Shown one piece after another: positions 1 to 8,279 of a stretch of DNA of 64,000 nucleotides. Below the pieces are notes generated by a model. The model was not told where the DNA came from, searched no databases, and saw only the letters and a program-made list of their open reading frames with translations. This DNA comes from Glycomyces terrestris (GTDB lineage: Bacteria; Actinomycetota; Actinomycetes; Mycobacteriales; Micromonosporaceae). Both the position numbers and the translations under genes were made by a program. Within the stretch, counting starts at the first letter, position 1. Each line of letters opens with the position of its first letter. The stretch spans positions 186,001-250,000 of the forward strand of contig NZ_RSEB01000002.1 in assembly GCF_003933745.1 (NCBI RefSeq), written 5' to 3'.

Positions 1-44
1 CGGGCATTCACCCGCGAGTCAGGCCGGGCCCCGAAGCTGAGGCC

Positions 45-1094
45 ATGAGACGCTTCCTCACCGCCGGCGCGGTGGCGGTCATCGCCGCCTCAGCGCTCTT
101 CATCGCCCTGCCCTCGCCCGCCGAAGCGCACCCCAAGCGCGACTTCGACCTCCAGGCCCACCGCGGCGGCCTCGGGCTCGTCGTCGAGAACACGCTGCCC
201 GCCTTCGCGAACGCCCTCGAACTCGGCGTCACCACCCTTGAACTCGACGTCCAGATCACCGAAGACGGCCACGCGGTCGTGACCCACGACCGCCGCGTGG
301 CCGCCACGAAGTGCCTCGACACCGCCCCCGCGTTCGCGGGCGACCCCGAGTACCCGTACGTCGGCAAGTACATCACCAACCTCACCCTCGACCAGGTCCG
401 CACGCTCGACTGCGGCACCCTCACCCAGGTGAACTTCCCCGGCCAGGAGGCCCACCCCGGCGAGCGGATGCCGCTGCTGTCGGAGGTGTTCGGCCTCGTG
501 CGCGAGTACCGCGCCAACGGCGTGAAGCTCAACGTCGAGACGAAGGTCGAAGCCGGTGCGCCGCAGGAGACCGCGCCGCGCGCCGCGTTCGTGGAGGCCG
601 TCGTCGCGGACATCCGCGAGGCCCGCATCGGCCGCCAGGTGACGATCCAGAGCTTCGACTGGGGCGCGCTCATGCTCATGGGCGAGACCGCGCCGGACCT
701 GCCGCTGATCGCGCTCACGAACATCTCGTTCCTCCAGACCGGCCAGCCCGGCGCCTCGCCCTGGCTGGGCGGCATCGACATCGACGACTTCGGCGGCGAC
801 CCGATCGCGGCGATCGCCTCGTTCGGCGCCGACGCGTTCTCGCCCGTGCACGGCTCCCCGCAGCACGGCAAGGTCGGGGACTCGGACTACGTCCCGTACG
901 TCACGGAGGCGATGGTGGACCACGCGCACGACCACGGCATCGAGGTGATCCCGTGGACCGTGGACGACGAGGCGACGATGCGCAAGCTCGTGGACGACGG
1001 CGTGGACGGCATCATCACCGACTACCCGGACGTGCTGCGCGAGGTCATGCGGGACTACGGCTTCCGGCTGCCGAAGCGCTACCGCGCCTGCTGA
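45..1094 (+). CDS. Secreted glycerophosphodiester phosphodiesterase
   Basis: This 349-residue protein starts with a Sec signal peptide (MRRFLTAGAVAVIAASALFI, cleavage probably after AEA near residue 28). It continues as a GDPD-type TIM barrel: AHRGG near residue 38, ENTLPAF, then ELDVQITEDGHAVVTHD with the metal-binding Glu/Asp and second catalytic His. The C-terminal part VIPWTVDDEATMRKLVDDGVDGIITDYPD is split over the motif typical of the family's last barrel strands. The expected reaction is hydrolysis of glycerophosphodiesters to glycerol-3-phosphate and an alcohol outside the membrane, for phosphate or glycerol scavenging. The ATG at 45 has a weak GAGG-type ribosome site. It is followed by the VWA lipoprotein on the same strand 86 bp later. 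The family call is firm; the in vivo substrate is unknown. Confidence 0.9.
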   Translation: MRRFLTAGAVAVIAASALFIALPSPAEAHPKRDFDLQAHRGGLGLVVENTLPAFANALELGVTTLELDVQITEDGHAVVTHDRRVAATKCLDTAPAFAGDPEYPYVGKYITNLTLDQVRTLDCGTLTQVNFPGQEAHPGERMPLLSEVFGLVREYRANGVKLNVETKVEAGAPQETAPRAAFVEAVVADIREARIGRQVTIQSFDWGALMLMGETAPDLPLIALTNISFLQTGQPGASPWLGGIDIDDFGGDPIAAIASFGADAFSPVHGSPQHGKVGDSDYVPYVTEAMVDHAHDHGIEVIPWTVDDEATMRKLVDDGVDGIITDYPDVLREVMRDYGFRLPKRYRAC

Positions 1095-1136
1095 CGGGTC
1101 ACGGTTCGGCAACGGCCGGAACCGGATCGCCCGCCC

Positions 1137-1190
1137 GGCGTCTCATGGAGGAACGCCCACCGCACCGAAGGGACCCCTCCATGAGACGCC
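1137..1190 (+). promoter_or_regulatory. Inverted repeat enclosing the start codon of the VWA lipoprotein
   Basis: A perfect 15-bp inverted repeat has arms at 1137-1151 (GGCGTCTCATGGAGG) and 1176-1190, separated by 24 nt. The downstream arm contains the ATG at 1181, and the loop contains the purine-rich GAAGGGA ribosome site. If the RNA folds, the start codon is paired, so this could control translation. It could also act as a DNA operator. No known family was recognised. Confidence 0.55.
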
Positions 1191-2632
1191 TCCTCGCGAT
1201 ACCCGCCGCACTCCTGCTCGCCCTTCTCGCCGCCTGCACCGGCGAGGCCGGCGGTGAGACCGCCGTCGACCTGGCCGGCCCCGGCGCCGTGGACCCGGCC
1301 GAGAGCGAGGCCGAGTACGAGGTCAACGAGTCCGCCGACCCGGCCGACGACCCGGAGTCGACGTTCGCCGTCGACGTCGACACCGCCTCCTACGACTACG
1401 CCCGCCAGTCCCTTCTGGACGGTGAACTTCCGCCGCCGGACCAGGTGCGGCCCGAGGAGTTCGTGAACTCCTTCGACTACGGCTACGAGGAGCCGGCCGG
1501 GAACGGCTTCGCGCTCACCGTCGGATACCAGGACCTGCCCGAGTGGTACGGCGCCGAGGACGGGGCGCAGGTGGTGCGGGTCGCCCTCCAGACCCGGACC
1601 GAGTCCGACGCCGGGCGCGACGACGTCAACCTGACGTTCGTCATCGACGTCTCCGGTTCGATGGAGGGCGACCGCATCGCGATCGTGCGCGACGCCCTCC
1701 ACCTGCTCGTCGACGAGCTCCGGCCGACCGACGCGGTCGCGATCGTCACCTATGAGAGCGAGTCCGACGTGCTCCTCGGCATGACCGAGGTCGGCGACGG
1801 CGAGGCGCTCCATGACGCGATCGACGACCTGGAGGCCGACGGCTCCACCAACATGCACGCGGGCCTCGAGGACGGCTACGAGCTCGCCGCCGAGGCCTTC
1901 GACGGCGACCGCGACAACCGGGTCGTGCTCCTCTCGGACGGTGAGGCGAACGTCGGGCTCACCGAGCACGACGCGATGCTGGATGCGATCGGCGGCGAGA
2001 TCGCCGACGGCATCACGCTCCTGACCGTCGGCGTCGGCGACTCCTACAATCAGGAGCTGCTCGAGCAGCTGGCCGACAACGGCGACGGCTGGGCGGTCTT
2101 CTTCGCCTCCCAGGGCCGCGCCGAGGAGGTGTTCTCCGAACGGCTCACCTCGACGCTCGGCGTCACCGCGGAGGACGCGAAGGTCCAGGTGACCTTCAAT
2201 CCCGAGACGGTCGCCTCCTACCGCCTCATCGGCTTCGAGAACCGGGCCCTCCAGGACGAGGACTTCGAGGACGACTCGGTCGACGCCGGCGAGGTCGGAC
2301 CCGGCCACAGCGTCACCGCGCTCTACGAGGTGGTGCCGACCGGCGAGACGGGCGAGTACCTGACGGCCGCCGTGCGCTGGACCGACCCCGAGACCGGCGA
2401 GACCGGCACCGCCGAGCAGACCGCCGACGCCGGCGCGGTCTTCGACTTCCCGGACAGCGGCCTCGACGTCGCCACGGTCGCCGCGGCCTTCGCCGAAGCG
2501 CTCCGCGGGTCCGCCGAGTTCGACTGCGCCGCGATCCTGCCCGAGGCGCAGGCGCTCGCCGAGACGACCGACGACCCGGACGTCGACGAGCTCGCCGAAC
2601 TCGTCGCCGCCGCCGCGGAACTCGGCGCGTAG
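1181..2632 (+). CDS. VWA-domain lipoprotein (YfbK-like)
   Basis: The 483-residue protein has a lipoprotein signal (LLALLAAC, lipidated Cys near residue 19). An acidic linker leads to a conserved N-terminal segment (STFAVDVDTASYDYARQSL...PEEFVNSFDY), typical of YfbK-type VWA proteins. The von Willebrand A domain follows with an intact MIDAS: DVSGSMEG near residues 157-164, a Thr/Ser-containing second loop (DGSTNMHAGL) and LLSDGEANVG. The C-terminal part resembles the DUF3520 domain found in this family. It is probably a surface-anchored metal-dependent adhesion or assembly protein of unknown partner. The ATG at 1181 is chosen because the lipoprotein signal begins there and GAAGGGA lies 7 nt upstream. 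Translation may be limited by the hairpin over its start. Confidence 0.85.
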   Translation: MRRLLAIPAALLLALLAACTGEAGGETAVDLAGPGAVDPAESEAEYEVNESADPADDPESTFAVDVDTASYDYARQSLLDGELPPPDQVRPEEFVNSFDYGYEEPAGNGFALTVGYQDLPEWYGAEDGAQVVRVALQTRTESDAGRDDVNLTFVIDVSGSMEGDRIAIVRDALHLLVDELRPTDAVAIVTYESESDVLLGMTEVGDGEALHDAIDDLEADGSTNMHAGLEDGYELAAEAFDGDRDNRVVLLSDGEANVGLTEHDAMLDAIGGEIADGITLLTVGVGDSYNQELLEQLADNGDGWAVFFASQGRAEEVFSERLTSTLGVTAEDAKVQVTFNPETVASYRLIGFENRALQDEDFEDDSVDAGEVGPGHSVTALYEVVPTGETGEYLTAAVRWTDPETGETGTAEQTADAGAVFDFPDSGLDVATVAAAFAEALRGSAEFDCAAILPEAQALAETTDDPDVDELAELVAAAAELGA

Positions 2633-2990
2633 CGGCACGCGGCCCGCTCGACCGAGACCGAGCCACCCGCGAGCGGGGCCGACCGGTCCCGAGCCGGGGC
2701 CGGGCCTTGCCGACACGGCCCGTTCCCGGCCGGGCCCGCCCGGGCCCGGCCGCTCGGTCCTCCGCGGCGGCGTCCGGAGACGGATCTTCCGCGGACGCCG
2801 GGTCGGCCCGCGAGGAGCGCCGGCCGGACCTCCGACGGCGCCGCGCCGACGAGCACCCCTCCAAGGCCGCTCGACCGGAAATTGAGCGCTGCCGGGACGC
2901 ACCCGCCCCGAGCCGGGCCCGATCCCGCCTCGACCAGCGTTTTCGCAGGCACAGAGGTTTTTGAACACGTTCGGAAGCGCCCGAGACGGC

Positions 2991-3010
2991 CTTGTGAAAG
3001 CATTCACAAG
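2991..3010. promoter_or_regulatory. Rex (redox-sensing repressor) operator of cydAB
   Basis: The sequence CTTGTGAA-AGCA-TTCACAAG is a perfect inverted repeat with a 4-nt spacer. It contains the published Rex consensus TTGTGAANNNNTTCACAA without mismatch. Rex senses the NADH/NAD+ ratio and in actinobacteria and Firmicutes represses cytochrome bd genes. The site ends 38 bp before the cydA ATG, so cydAB is predicted to be derepressed when oxygen is low and NADH is high. The match is read directly; binding is inferred. No rex gene lies in this window. Confidence 0.9.
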
Positions 3011-3036
3011 CGCATGGAATCGGTCATCGGAGGGCT

Positions 3037-3042
3037 TAGCGT
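3037..3042 (+). promoter_or_regulatory. Putative -10 box of cydA (leaderless)
   Basis: TAGCGT at 3037-3042 lies 6 nt before the ATG at 3049, the spacing expected for a leaderless actinobacterial transcript. A purine run GGAGGG at 3029-3034 is too far upstream (14 nt) to be a good ribosome site, which favours leaderless initiation. The Rex operator would then sit at about -58 to -39. Confidence 0.4.
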
Positions 3043-3048
3043 CAAAGC

Positions 3049-4518
3049 ATGGACGCAACCCAGCTCCTCGCCCAAGCCTCCGACGCGGTCGCCGCAGCCG
3101 ACCCCGCGGGGCTCCTCCCGGCCCGCCAGCAGATGGCGCTCTCGCTCGGGTGGCACATCATCCTCGCCTGCTTCGGCGTCGCCTTCCCCGCGATCATCTT
3201 CGTGATGCACCTGCGCGGCATCCGCAAGGACGACCCCGTCGCACTCAACCTCGCCAAGCGCTGGGGCAAGGTCTCCGCCGTGCTCTTCGCCATCGGCGCC
3301 GTATCCGGCACCGTCCTCAGCTTCGAGATGGGCCTCCTGTGGCCCGGCCTCATGGGCACCTACGGCGACGTCCTCGGCCTCCCCTTCGCCTTCGAAGGGC
3401 TCGCGTTCTTCCTCGAAGCGATCTTCCTCGGCATCTACCTCTACGGCTGGGGCCGCATGCCGCAGAAGCTCCACCTCCTCATGGTGCTGCCCATGGCGAT
3501 CACCGGCGTCATCGGCACCTACTGCGTGCTCGCCGTGAACGCCTGGATGAACGTCCCCGTCGGCTTCGACCTCGTCGACGGCGAGGTCACCAACGTCCAG
3601 CCCTGGGCCGTCCTCTTCAACCCCCACGCGTTCATGCAGTTCGCGCACATGTGGGTCGCCGCCTACATGGTCGCCGGCTTCTCCATCGCCGCCGTCTACG
3701 CCGCCGGCATGCTCAAAGGCCGCCGCGACCGCCACCACCGCCTCGGATTCATGGTGCCCTTCGCGTTCGCCACCATCGCCGCCCTCGCCCAGCCCTTCGT
3801 CGGGCACTTCCTCGGCGAGGGCCTCGCCGAACGCCAGCCCGCCAAACTCGCCTCCTTCGAGTTCGCCGACACCACCGAGGACGGCGCCACCCCGCTGCGC
3901 ATCGGCGGCGTCTACGTCGACGGCGAGGTCAAGTGGGCCATCGAGGTCCCCTACCTCAGCTCGATCGCGTCGATGGGCTCGCTCACCGAACCCGTGCCCG
4001 GCCTCGACCAGTTCCCCGAGGAGGACGAGCCGCCCGTGAACCTCACCCACTACGCGTTCCAGGCCATGATCGGCATCGGCCTCCTGCTCATGGCCGCGGT
4101 CGCCCTGTACTGGTTCCTGCGCTGGCGACGACGCGAACTGCTCGACAACAAGTGGTTCCTGCGGTTCATGGCCGTCTCCGGCATCCTCGCCGTCGTCGCC
4201 ATGGAGGCCGGGTGGATCGCCACCGAAGTGGGGCGCCAGCCGTGGATCGTCTACGGCGTCATGCGCACCACCGAGGCCGCCGGCGACCACTCCTCGGCGC
4301 TGTGGCTCGTCTACGGCGGATCGGTCGTCCTCTACGGCGGCATGACCCTCGGCGCGATCGTGGTGCTCCGCTCCATGGCCCGCCGCTGGCGCAAGGGCGG
4401 CGACCTGCCGAGCCCGTACGGCCCCAAGACGCTCGCGGCCGAAGGCCCGGCGGGAGCCGACGTGCGGGACTGCCCCGACGAACGGGAGGCGCCGGCCGGC
4501 GGGGAGGCCGGGCGATGA
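3049..4518 (+). CDS. cydA: Cytochrome bd ubiquinol oxidase subunit I
   Basis: The 489-residue multi-spanning membrane protein carries the haem ligands of CydA: His36 in LGWHII (distal haem), His200 in FAHMWVAAYMV (b558) and the GRQPW signature at about 395-399. GLAFFLEAIFLGIYLYGWGRM holds the conserved Glu residues of the haem b595/d site. The quinol loop between helices 6 and 7 is short, as in the S-type/CIO-like oxidases of actinobacteria. It oxidises menaquinol and reduces O2 with high affinity, without proton pumping. It overlaps cydB by 4 bp (ATGA), so the two are translationally coupled. A Rex operator precedes it. The cydDC exporter genes are not adjacent. Confidence 0.96.
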   Translation: MDATQLLAQASDAVAAADPAGLLPARQQMALSLGWHIILACFGVAFPAIIFVMHLRGIRKDDPVALNLAKRWGKVSAVLFAIGAVSGTVLSFEMGLLWPGLMGTYGDVLGLPFAFEGLAFFLEAIFLGIYLYGWGRMPQKLHLLMVLPMAITGVIGTYCVLAVNAWMNVPVGFDLVDGEVTNVQPWAVLFNPHAFMQFAHMWVAAYMVAGFSIAAVYAAGMLKGRRDRHHRLGFMVPFAFATIAALAQPFVGHFLGEGLAERQPAKLASFEFADTTEDGATPLRIGGVYVDGEVKWAIEVPYLSSIASMGSLTEPVPGLDQFPEEDEPPVNLTHYAFQAMIGIGLLLMAAVALYWFLRWRRRELLDNKWFLRFMAVSGILAVVAMEAGWIATEVGRQPWIVYGVMRTTEAAGDHSSALWLVYGGSVVLYGGMTLGAIVVLRSMARRWRKGGDLPSPYGPKTLAAEGPAGADVRDCPDEREAPAGGEAGR

Positions 4519-5573
4519 TGACGGTCGAGTTCGCGGTCGCCGCGGCGCTGTTCGCGGGCGTCCTGTTCTACGCGGTGCTCGGCGGGGCCGACTTCGGCTC
4601 CGGGTTCCACGACCTCACCGCCGGCGGCAGCCGCCGCGGCGCCGAGGTGCGCACCCTCATCGACCACAGCATCGGGCCGGTCTGGGAGGCGAACCACGTG
4701 TGGCTCATCTACGTCCTCGTGACGTGGTGGACCGGCTTCCCCGAGTCGTTCGCGGCCGCGATGACGACCCTGTACGTGCCGTTCGTGCTCGCCCTCGTCG
4801 GGATCGTGCTGCGGGGCGCGAGCTTCGCGTTCCGCAAGTACAGCGAGACCCTGTGGCAGGCGCGGCTGTTCGGGATCGTGTTCGCGACCTCCTCGGTGCT
4901 CGCGCCGTTCTTCCTCGGCACCATCGCCGGGGCGCTCGCCTCCGGGCGCGTCCCCGCGGGAGGCGGCGGCGACCCGTGGTCGTCGTGGATCGCGCCGACG
5001 CCGCTGTTCACGGGCGCGATCTCGGTCGGCACCTGCGCGTTCCTGGCCGGCACGTTCCTGACCGCCGACGCGGCCCGGCGCGGCCAGGCCGCGCTCGCGG
5101 AGCGGATGCGGCGGCGGTCGCTGGTGGTCGGCGCGGTCACGGGCGTCGTCGTCTTCGCGGGGCTCATCCCGATCGAGCACGACGCCCCGACCCTCTGGGA
5201 GGGCCTGGTCGGCCGCGCGGCGCCGGTGATCGCACTGTCGGCACTCGGCGGGATCGCCACGCTGGTCCTGTTGTGGCGCAGGCGGTTCAGCCCGGCCCGC
5301 GGCACCGCGGTCATCGCGGTCGCGGCCGTCATGGCCGGCTGGGGGATCGGCCAGTACCCGTGGGTCCTCGTCGACCAGGTGACGATCGCGGAGGCCGCCG
5401 GCGCGCCGGCGACGATGCAGGGCCTGCTCGTGGCCGTGGGCATCGCGGCGGTCGTGGTCGGGCCGGCGCTCGGCTACCTGTTCTACCTGACGCAGACGCC
5501 GCAGTGGAATGGCCAGGAGGGCGAGGGCCGCGAGCGCGTCCACTGGAGCGCCCGCCTCAATGATCGACCATAA
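4515..5573 (+). CDS. cydB: Cytochrome bd ubiquinol oxidase subunit II
   Basis: This 352-residue polytopic membrane protein begins with FYAVLGGADFGSGF and contains WEANHVWLIYVLVTWW. Both are hallmarks of CydB, including the conserved Trp-Glu-X-Asn-His-Val-Trp motif. About eight or nine hydrophobic segments are visible. It is the structural partner of CydA. The ATG at 4515 overlaps the cydA stop; a second ATG at 4518 is an equally possible start. Transcription probably ends at the strong hairpin 5605-5637. Length is normal for the family. Confidence 0.95.
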   Translation: MMTVEFAVAAALFAGVLFYAVLGGADFGSGFHDLTAGGSRRGAEVRTLIDHSIGPVWEANHVWLIYVLVTWWTGFPESFAAAMTTLYVPFVLALVGIVLRGASFAFRKYSETLWQARLFGIVFATSSVLAPFFLGTIAGALASGRVPAGGGGDPWSSWIAPTPLFTGAISVGTCAFLAGTFLTADAARRGQAALAERMRRRSLVVGAVTGVVVFAGLIPIEHDAPTLWEGLVGRAAPVIALSALGGIATLVLLWRRRFSPARGTAVIAVAAVMAGWGIGQYPWVLVDQVTIAEAAGAPATMQGLLVAVGIAAVVVGPALGYLFYLTQTPQWNGQEGEGRERVHWSARLNDRP

Positions 5574-5604
5574 AGGACATACTTGACCCCGCGGTGGATA
5601 CAGT

Positions 5605-5637
5605 GGAGGGCCGGGCGCGATGCGCGCCCGGCCCTCC
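5605..5637. terminator. Hairpin terminator between cydB and the nuclease gene
   Basis: A perfect 15-bp stem (5605-5619 with 5623-5637, arm GGAGGGCCGGGCGCG) closes on a 3-nt loop. There is no T-tract. It lies 31 bp after cydB in a convergent interval, so it can serve both strands. The GGGCGC-nnn-GCGCCC core recurs in other terminators of this window. Confidence 0.75.
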
Positions 5638-5672
5638 GCGCGAGCCCTGGGGGACTGCTGGGTGACCGCTTC

Positions 5673-5699
5673 GGCGGCCGGCCCGCCGGGCTGGCCGCC
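5673..5699 (-). terminator. Second hairpin, 3' of the nuclease gene
   Basis: An 11-bp stem with one G.T pair (5673-5683 with 5689-5699) and a 5-nt loop lies 8 bp downstream of the stop codon of the minus-strand nuclease gene. It is probably that gene's own terminator. Confidence 0.5.
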
Positions 5700-5707
5700 G
5701 GTGGCCG

Positions 5708-6730
5708 CTAGATGCTCAGCGACCAGCTGTTGAGCGTGCCGCTCGACCCGCCCGAGTAGGTGTCGGTGACCCGCAGCGTCCAGGTGCCTGAGCGGGACTC
5801 GCTGGAGAGGTTGGCGCTGTAGGTCGTGTTGATGTTCGGCGTGGTCGAGCCGCTCGCCGATTTGAGCGTGTACGTCGAGCCGTCGGGGACGACGAGCGCG
5901 ATGGCGATGTCGCCGCTGTAGGGGTGGGTGACGCTCACGGTGATCTGGCCGCTCGCGGACGCGGTCCCGGTGCAGGACAGGCTGATCGTCGAGTTCAGCG
6001 GCGCGCCTTCGGGGATCGCGGCCGCCGTGGTCTTCGAACCGGTGCAGCCGGTGCCGCCGGAGGAGCCGCAATAGTTCGTCAGGTGCGACTGGATCGCGGA
6101 CTTCTCGGCGGAGTCGACCGTGAGGTTGTAGAGGTACTTCACGTGCGTCCACGCCTTGACGTAGTCGCAGCGCACGGACGTGTTGGACGGCATCCACTCG
6201 GCGGGGTCGTAGTCGCTCTTGGACGAGTTCGCTGAGGTGGTGGCGATCCACAGCTGCGGCGAGTTGATGTCGTTCGCGAAGGCCTGGCGCTGGGCGGTGG
6301 TCCAGGCGTAGGCGCCCGAGGCCCACGCCTCCGACAGCGCCACGACGTGGTCGATGGTGGCGTTGGAGACCGAGGTGGTCCAGACGTTGTCGAAGTCGGA
6401 CTGCCAGCGGCCGGAGGTGGGCTGGCAGCCGTCTGAGGTGACCACGTTCTGGCCGTCGCGCTTGAGGATGTGCTGGCGGGCGGTGCACCCGCCGGTGCCG
6501 CTGACCGCGCTCCAGTGCGGGAACAGGGAGCGGTCGTAGCTCGATCCGTTCGACTCGGCGGCGACCCGGAGGGCGTTCAGTTCGGACTGGGCGGTCGCGG
6601 TCGAGGGGATGCCGGGCGGGCGGACCGCTTCGGCGGGGGTGGCGTCGACGGCGAGGACGGCCAGCAGCGCGAGCGCGACGGCGGCGAGGGCGGCCAGGGC
6701 GCGGCGGGGGAGGAGGGACCAGGCAGGCAT
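5708..6730 (-). CDS. Secreted HNH-type nuclease (DUF1524) with C-terminal P-domain
   Basis: The 340-residue protein has a signal peptide (LLPRRALAALAAVALALLAV, cleavage near AEA at residue 34). The middle domain shows the GmrSD/DUF1524 HNH pattern: TIDHVVALSEAWASGA for the catalytic Asp-His, then NDINSPQLWIATTSANSSKSD and PAEWMPSN, and a late Tyr/Asn/Lys-rich helix. After a Gly/Ser/Thr linker, residues about 230-340 form a proprotein-convertase P-domain (HPYSGDIAIALVVPDG, SGTWTLRVTDTYSGGSSGTL). The predicted product is an extracellular DNase for nutrient gain or competition; the P-domain probably aids folding or binding. The start at 6730 has AGGAGC 6 nt upstream. The pairing of the two domains in one secreted protein is uncommon to my knowledge. 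Confidence 0.85.
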   Translation of the reverse strand: MPAWSLLPRRALAALAAVALALLAVLAVDATPAEAVRPPGIPSTATAQSELNALRVAAESNGSSYDRSLFPHWSAVSGTGGCTARQHILKRDGQNVVTSDGCQPTSGRWQSDFDNVWTTSVSNATIDHVVALSEAWASGAYAWTTAQRQAFANDINSPQLWIATTSANSSKSDYDPAEWMPSNTSVRCDYVKAWTHVKYLYNLTVDSAEKSAIQSHLTNYCGSSGGTGCTGSKTTAAAIPEGAPLNSTISLSCTGTASASGQITVSVTHPYSGDIAIALVVPDGSTYTLKSASGSTTPNINTTYSANLSSESRSGTWTLRVTDTYSGGSSGTLNSWSLSI

Positions 6731-6948
6731 GTGCAGCTCCTGAGCGGTGATGGGGAACCGGCGGATCCGGTTGCGGGGGAGCGGCTGACGGGGGACGGGG
6801 GCATCGGCCTCATTCGATGTAAACATGGGATCATCGGCTAAGGCAAGAGCGTCGGACGAATGTTCACGAGCCGGACACGGCGCCGCCGCCCGGCCTTCGG
6901 CCGGACGGCGGAACGGGCGCGGACTGCCGTCCCCTTTCCCCGCGCTCG
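6731..6948. other. Intergenic region between nuclease and membrane-protein genes
   Basis: About 218 bp. The part near 6815-6845 is locally AT-richer (GATGTAAACATGGGATCATC) and probably holds the nuclease promoter on the minus strand. No -35/-10 pair is clear. No terminator was seen for the upstream gene other than GC-rich inverted sequence near 6885-6915. Confidence 0.3.
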
Positions 6949-7899
6949 CTACTGCACCTCGCGCCGCGGGTTGAGCTGGTCCACGAACCAGATGTCGAGC
7001 ACGTCGCCGACGATCGTGCGGACGCCGTCGTTCGCGTCCTGGAGCGGCTCGCCGTCGGTGGAGCCGATGACGACGTACATCAGGTAGTGCCCGTACGTGT
7101 TGTAGCCGAGCTGGGTGTCGGCGCGGCCGAGCTCCTCGGCGCCGCCCCCGGTGCGCAGCACCGCGAATCCGCCGTCGAGACCGGCCGCGATCGCGGCCCG
7201 CAGCTCCTCGGCCTCGGCGGCCGTGGCGAGGTTGAGGACCCCCGCGGTGGCGGCGTACTCGCCGTCGGGGCTCACGACGGTGGCCCGCACCGTCTGGGTG
7301 CAGTCGGCGTCGGCGAGGAGGTCGGCGAGCTCGTCGAGCCCGGCCTCGGCGCAGTCGGCGAGCTCCTCGGTCTCGAGGACCTCGTACGCGCCGGCGGCGC
7401 CGGCGGGCGTGATCGAGTCGGCGCCGAAGAGCTCGGCGACGGTGAGCGGCGCGGCGTCGGTCTCGCGGCTCGCGATCGGGTCGACGACCTCGGGCGCGCC
7501 CGCCGATGCGTCCCCTGTGGACGACTGCTCGGGGCCGGCGCTCGGCGCGGCCGGGTCCGGCTCGCCCTCGCGCAGCACGATGAACGCGCCCGCGGCGCAC
7601 GCGGCCGCGACCGCGAGCCCGCTGACGACCGCGAGCGCGACGAGCCACCACTTGGTACGGCGCCGGGCGCGCTGCGCGGCGCGGCGCAGGGGACGGGACG
7701 CCTGGATGTGCTCCAGGTGCGCCTCCATCTCCTCCTCGGGAGACCGCTGGAGCGGCGCGCGCTCCTCCGGGCTGAGCCGGACGGTCGACGCGTCCATCCG
7801 CGCGCGCTCGTCGTACTCCGCCCAGTCGGTTCCCGGTCGGTGCTGGTTCCGGTGCCCCGCCTGCTGCGGGACCCCGAAGGGGGACGGGCCGTGTGCCAT
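6949..7899 (-). CDS. Single-pass membrane protein of unknown function
   Basis: This 316-residue protein was not assigned to a family. Residues 1-80 are charged and Arg-rich (cytoplasmic side), with one membrane helix at about 85-110 (WWLVALAVVSGLAVAAACAA). A Pro/Ser/Ala linker leads to an extracytoplasmic domain of about 190 residues rich in Glu and Ala, containing two Cys (ADCAEAG and ADCTQTV) that could form a disulfide. The layout resembles anti-sigma or septal envelope proteins, but no sigma factor is adjacent. Start ATG at 7899. Codon use is normal for the window, so it is a real gene. Confidence 0.8.
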   Translation of the reverse strand: MAHGPSPFGVPQQAGHRNQHRPGTDWAEYDERARMDASTVRLSPEERAPLQRSPEEEMEAHLEHIQASRPLRRAAQRARRRTKWWLVALAVVSGLAVAAACAAGAFIVLREGEPDPAAPSAGPEQSSTGDASAGAPEVVDPIASRETDAAPLTVAELFGADSITPAGAAGAYEVLETEELADCAEAGLDELADLLADADCTQTVRATVVSPDGEYAATAGVLNLATAAEAEELRAAIAAGLDGGFAVLRTGGGAEELGRADTQLGYNTYGHYLMYVVIGSTDGEPLQDANDGVRTIVGDVLDIWFVDQLNPRREVQ

Positions 7900-7983
7900 G
7901 GTGGCAGCTTAGACCCGGAAGCGGGCGAATCGGTGAATCGTTCCCCCTGGAGATGGACGGGATGAGCGCCGTTCATCTCCCCG

Positions 7984-8279
7984 GGTGACACGCCGGGTCG
8001 AATCCGGTGGGCGCCATGTGACATGTGATGTTCCACCGGGCGGCATCGGCCGGTCCCGGCCCGCGTCCCTTCCCCTGCGCAGCATGGGTTTCGCACCCGT
8101 GCCGTGTGGGTTCGAATCCCTGTCGTCCCCAGGTGACACGCCGGGGCGAATGCAGTGGGCGCCATGTGACATGTGATGTTCCACCGGGCGGCATCGGCCG
8201 GTCCCGGCCCGCGTGCCATCCCCTCCGCAGCACGGGTCTCGCACCCGCACCGTGTGGGTTCGCATCCCTCCCGGGCCGG
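7984..8279. repeat. Two tandem 148-bp repeats containing tRNA T-arm-like sequence
   Basis: Unit A is 7984-8131 and unit B 8132-8279, both starting GGTGACACGCCGG. They share long identical blocks, such as the stretch from GTGATGTTCCACC to GGTCCCGGCCCGCG. Each unit contains GTGTGGGTTCGAATCCC (unit B: one change), which matches the tRNA T-arm. Just before it is an anticodon-arm-like hairpin (unit A: GCATGGG-TTTCGCA-CCCGTGC, 7 bp). A second T-arm-like motif (CCGGGTCGAATCCGG followed by TGGGCGCCA) opens unit A. No matching 5' half or acceptor strand exists, so these are not functional tRNAs. They look like tRNA-derived repeats or remnants of integration at a tRNA locus. Confidence 0.7.

Larger units (their letters stand above)
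2633..3048. other. Intergenic region upstream of cydA
   Basis: About 415 bp without a convincing gene. The first 300 bp are GC-rich with many small inverted GC runs, no codon-usage signal and no recognised motif. The last 60 bp hold the Rex operator and the presumed cyd promoter, listed separately. Confidence 0.6.

Noticed and set aside
311-1180. Long plus-strand open frame running into the VWA lipoprotein, suggesting a much longer protein
   Set aside because: The first part is an out-of-frame shadow of the glycerophosphodiesterase (Arg/Pro-rich), while a clear lipoprotein signal and ribosome site define the start at 1181.
1079-3058. Very long minus-strand open frame opposite the VWA gene
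   Set aside because: GC-rich antisense frames stay open by codon bias; the translation is low-complexity Gly/Arg/Val with no motif.
8046-8130. Possible functional tRNA gene within the repeats
   Set aside because: A T-arm and an anticodon-like hairpin are present, but no D-arm and no 5' acceptor strand pairs with the 3' end.
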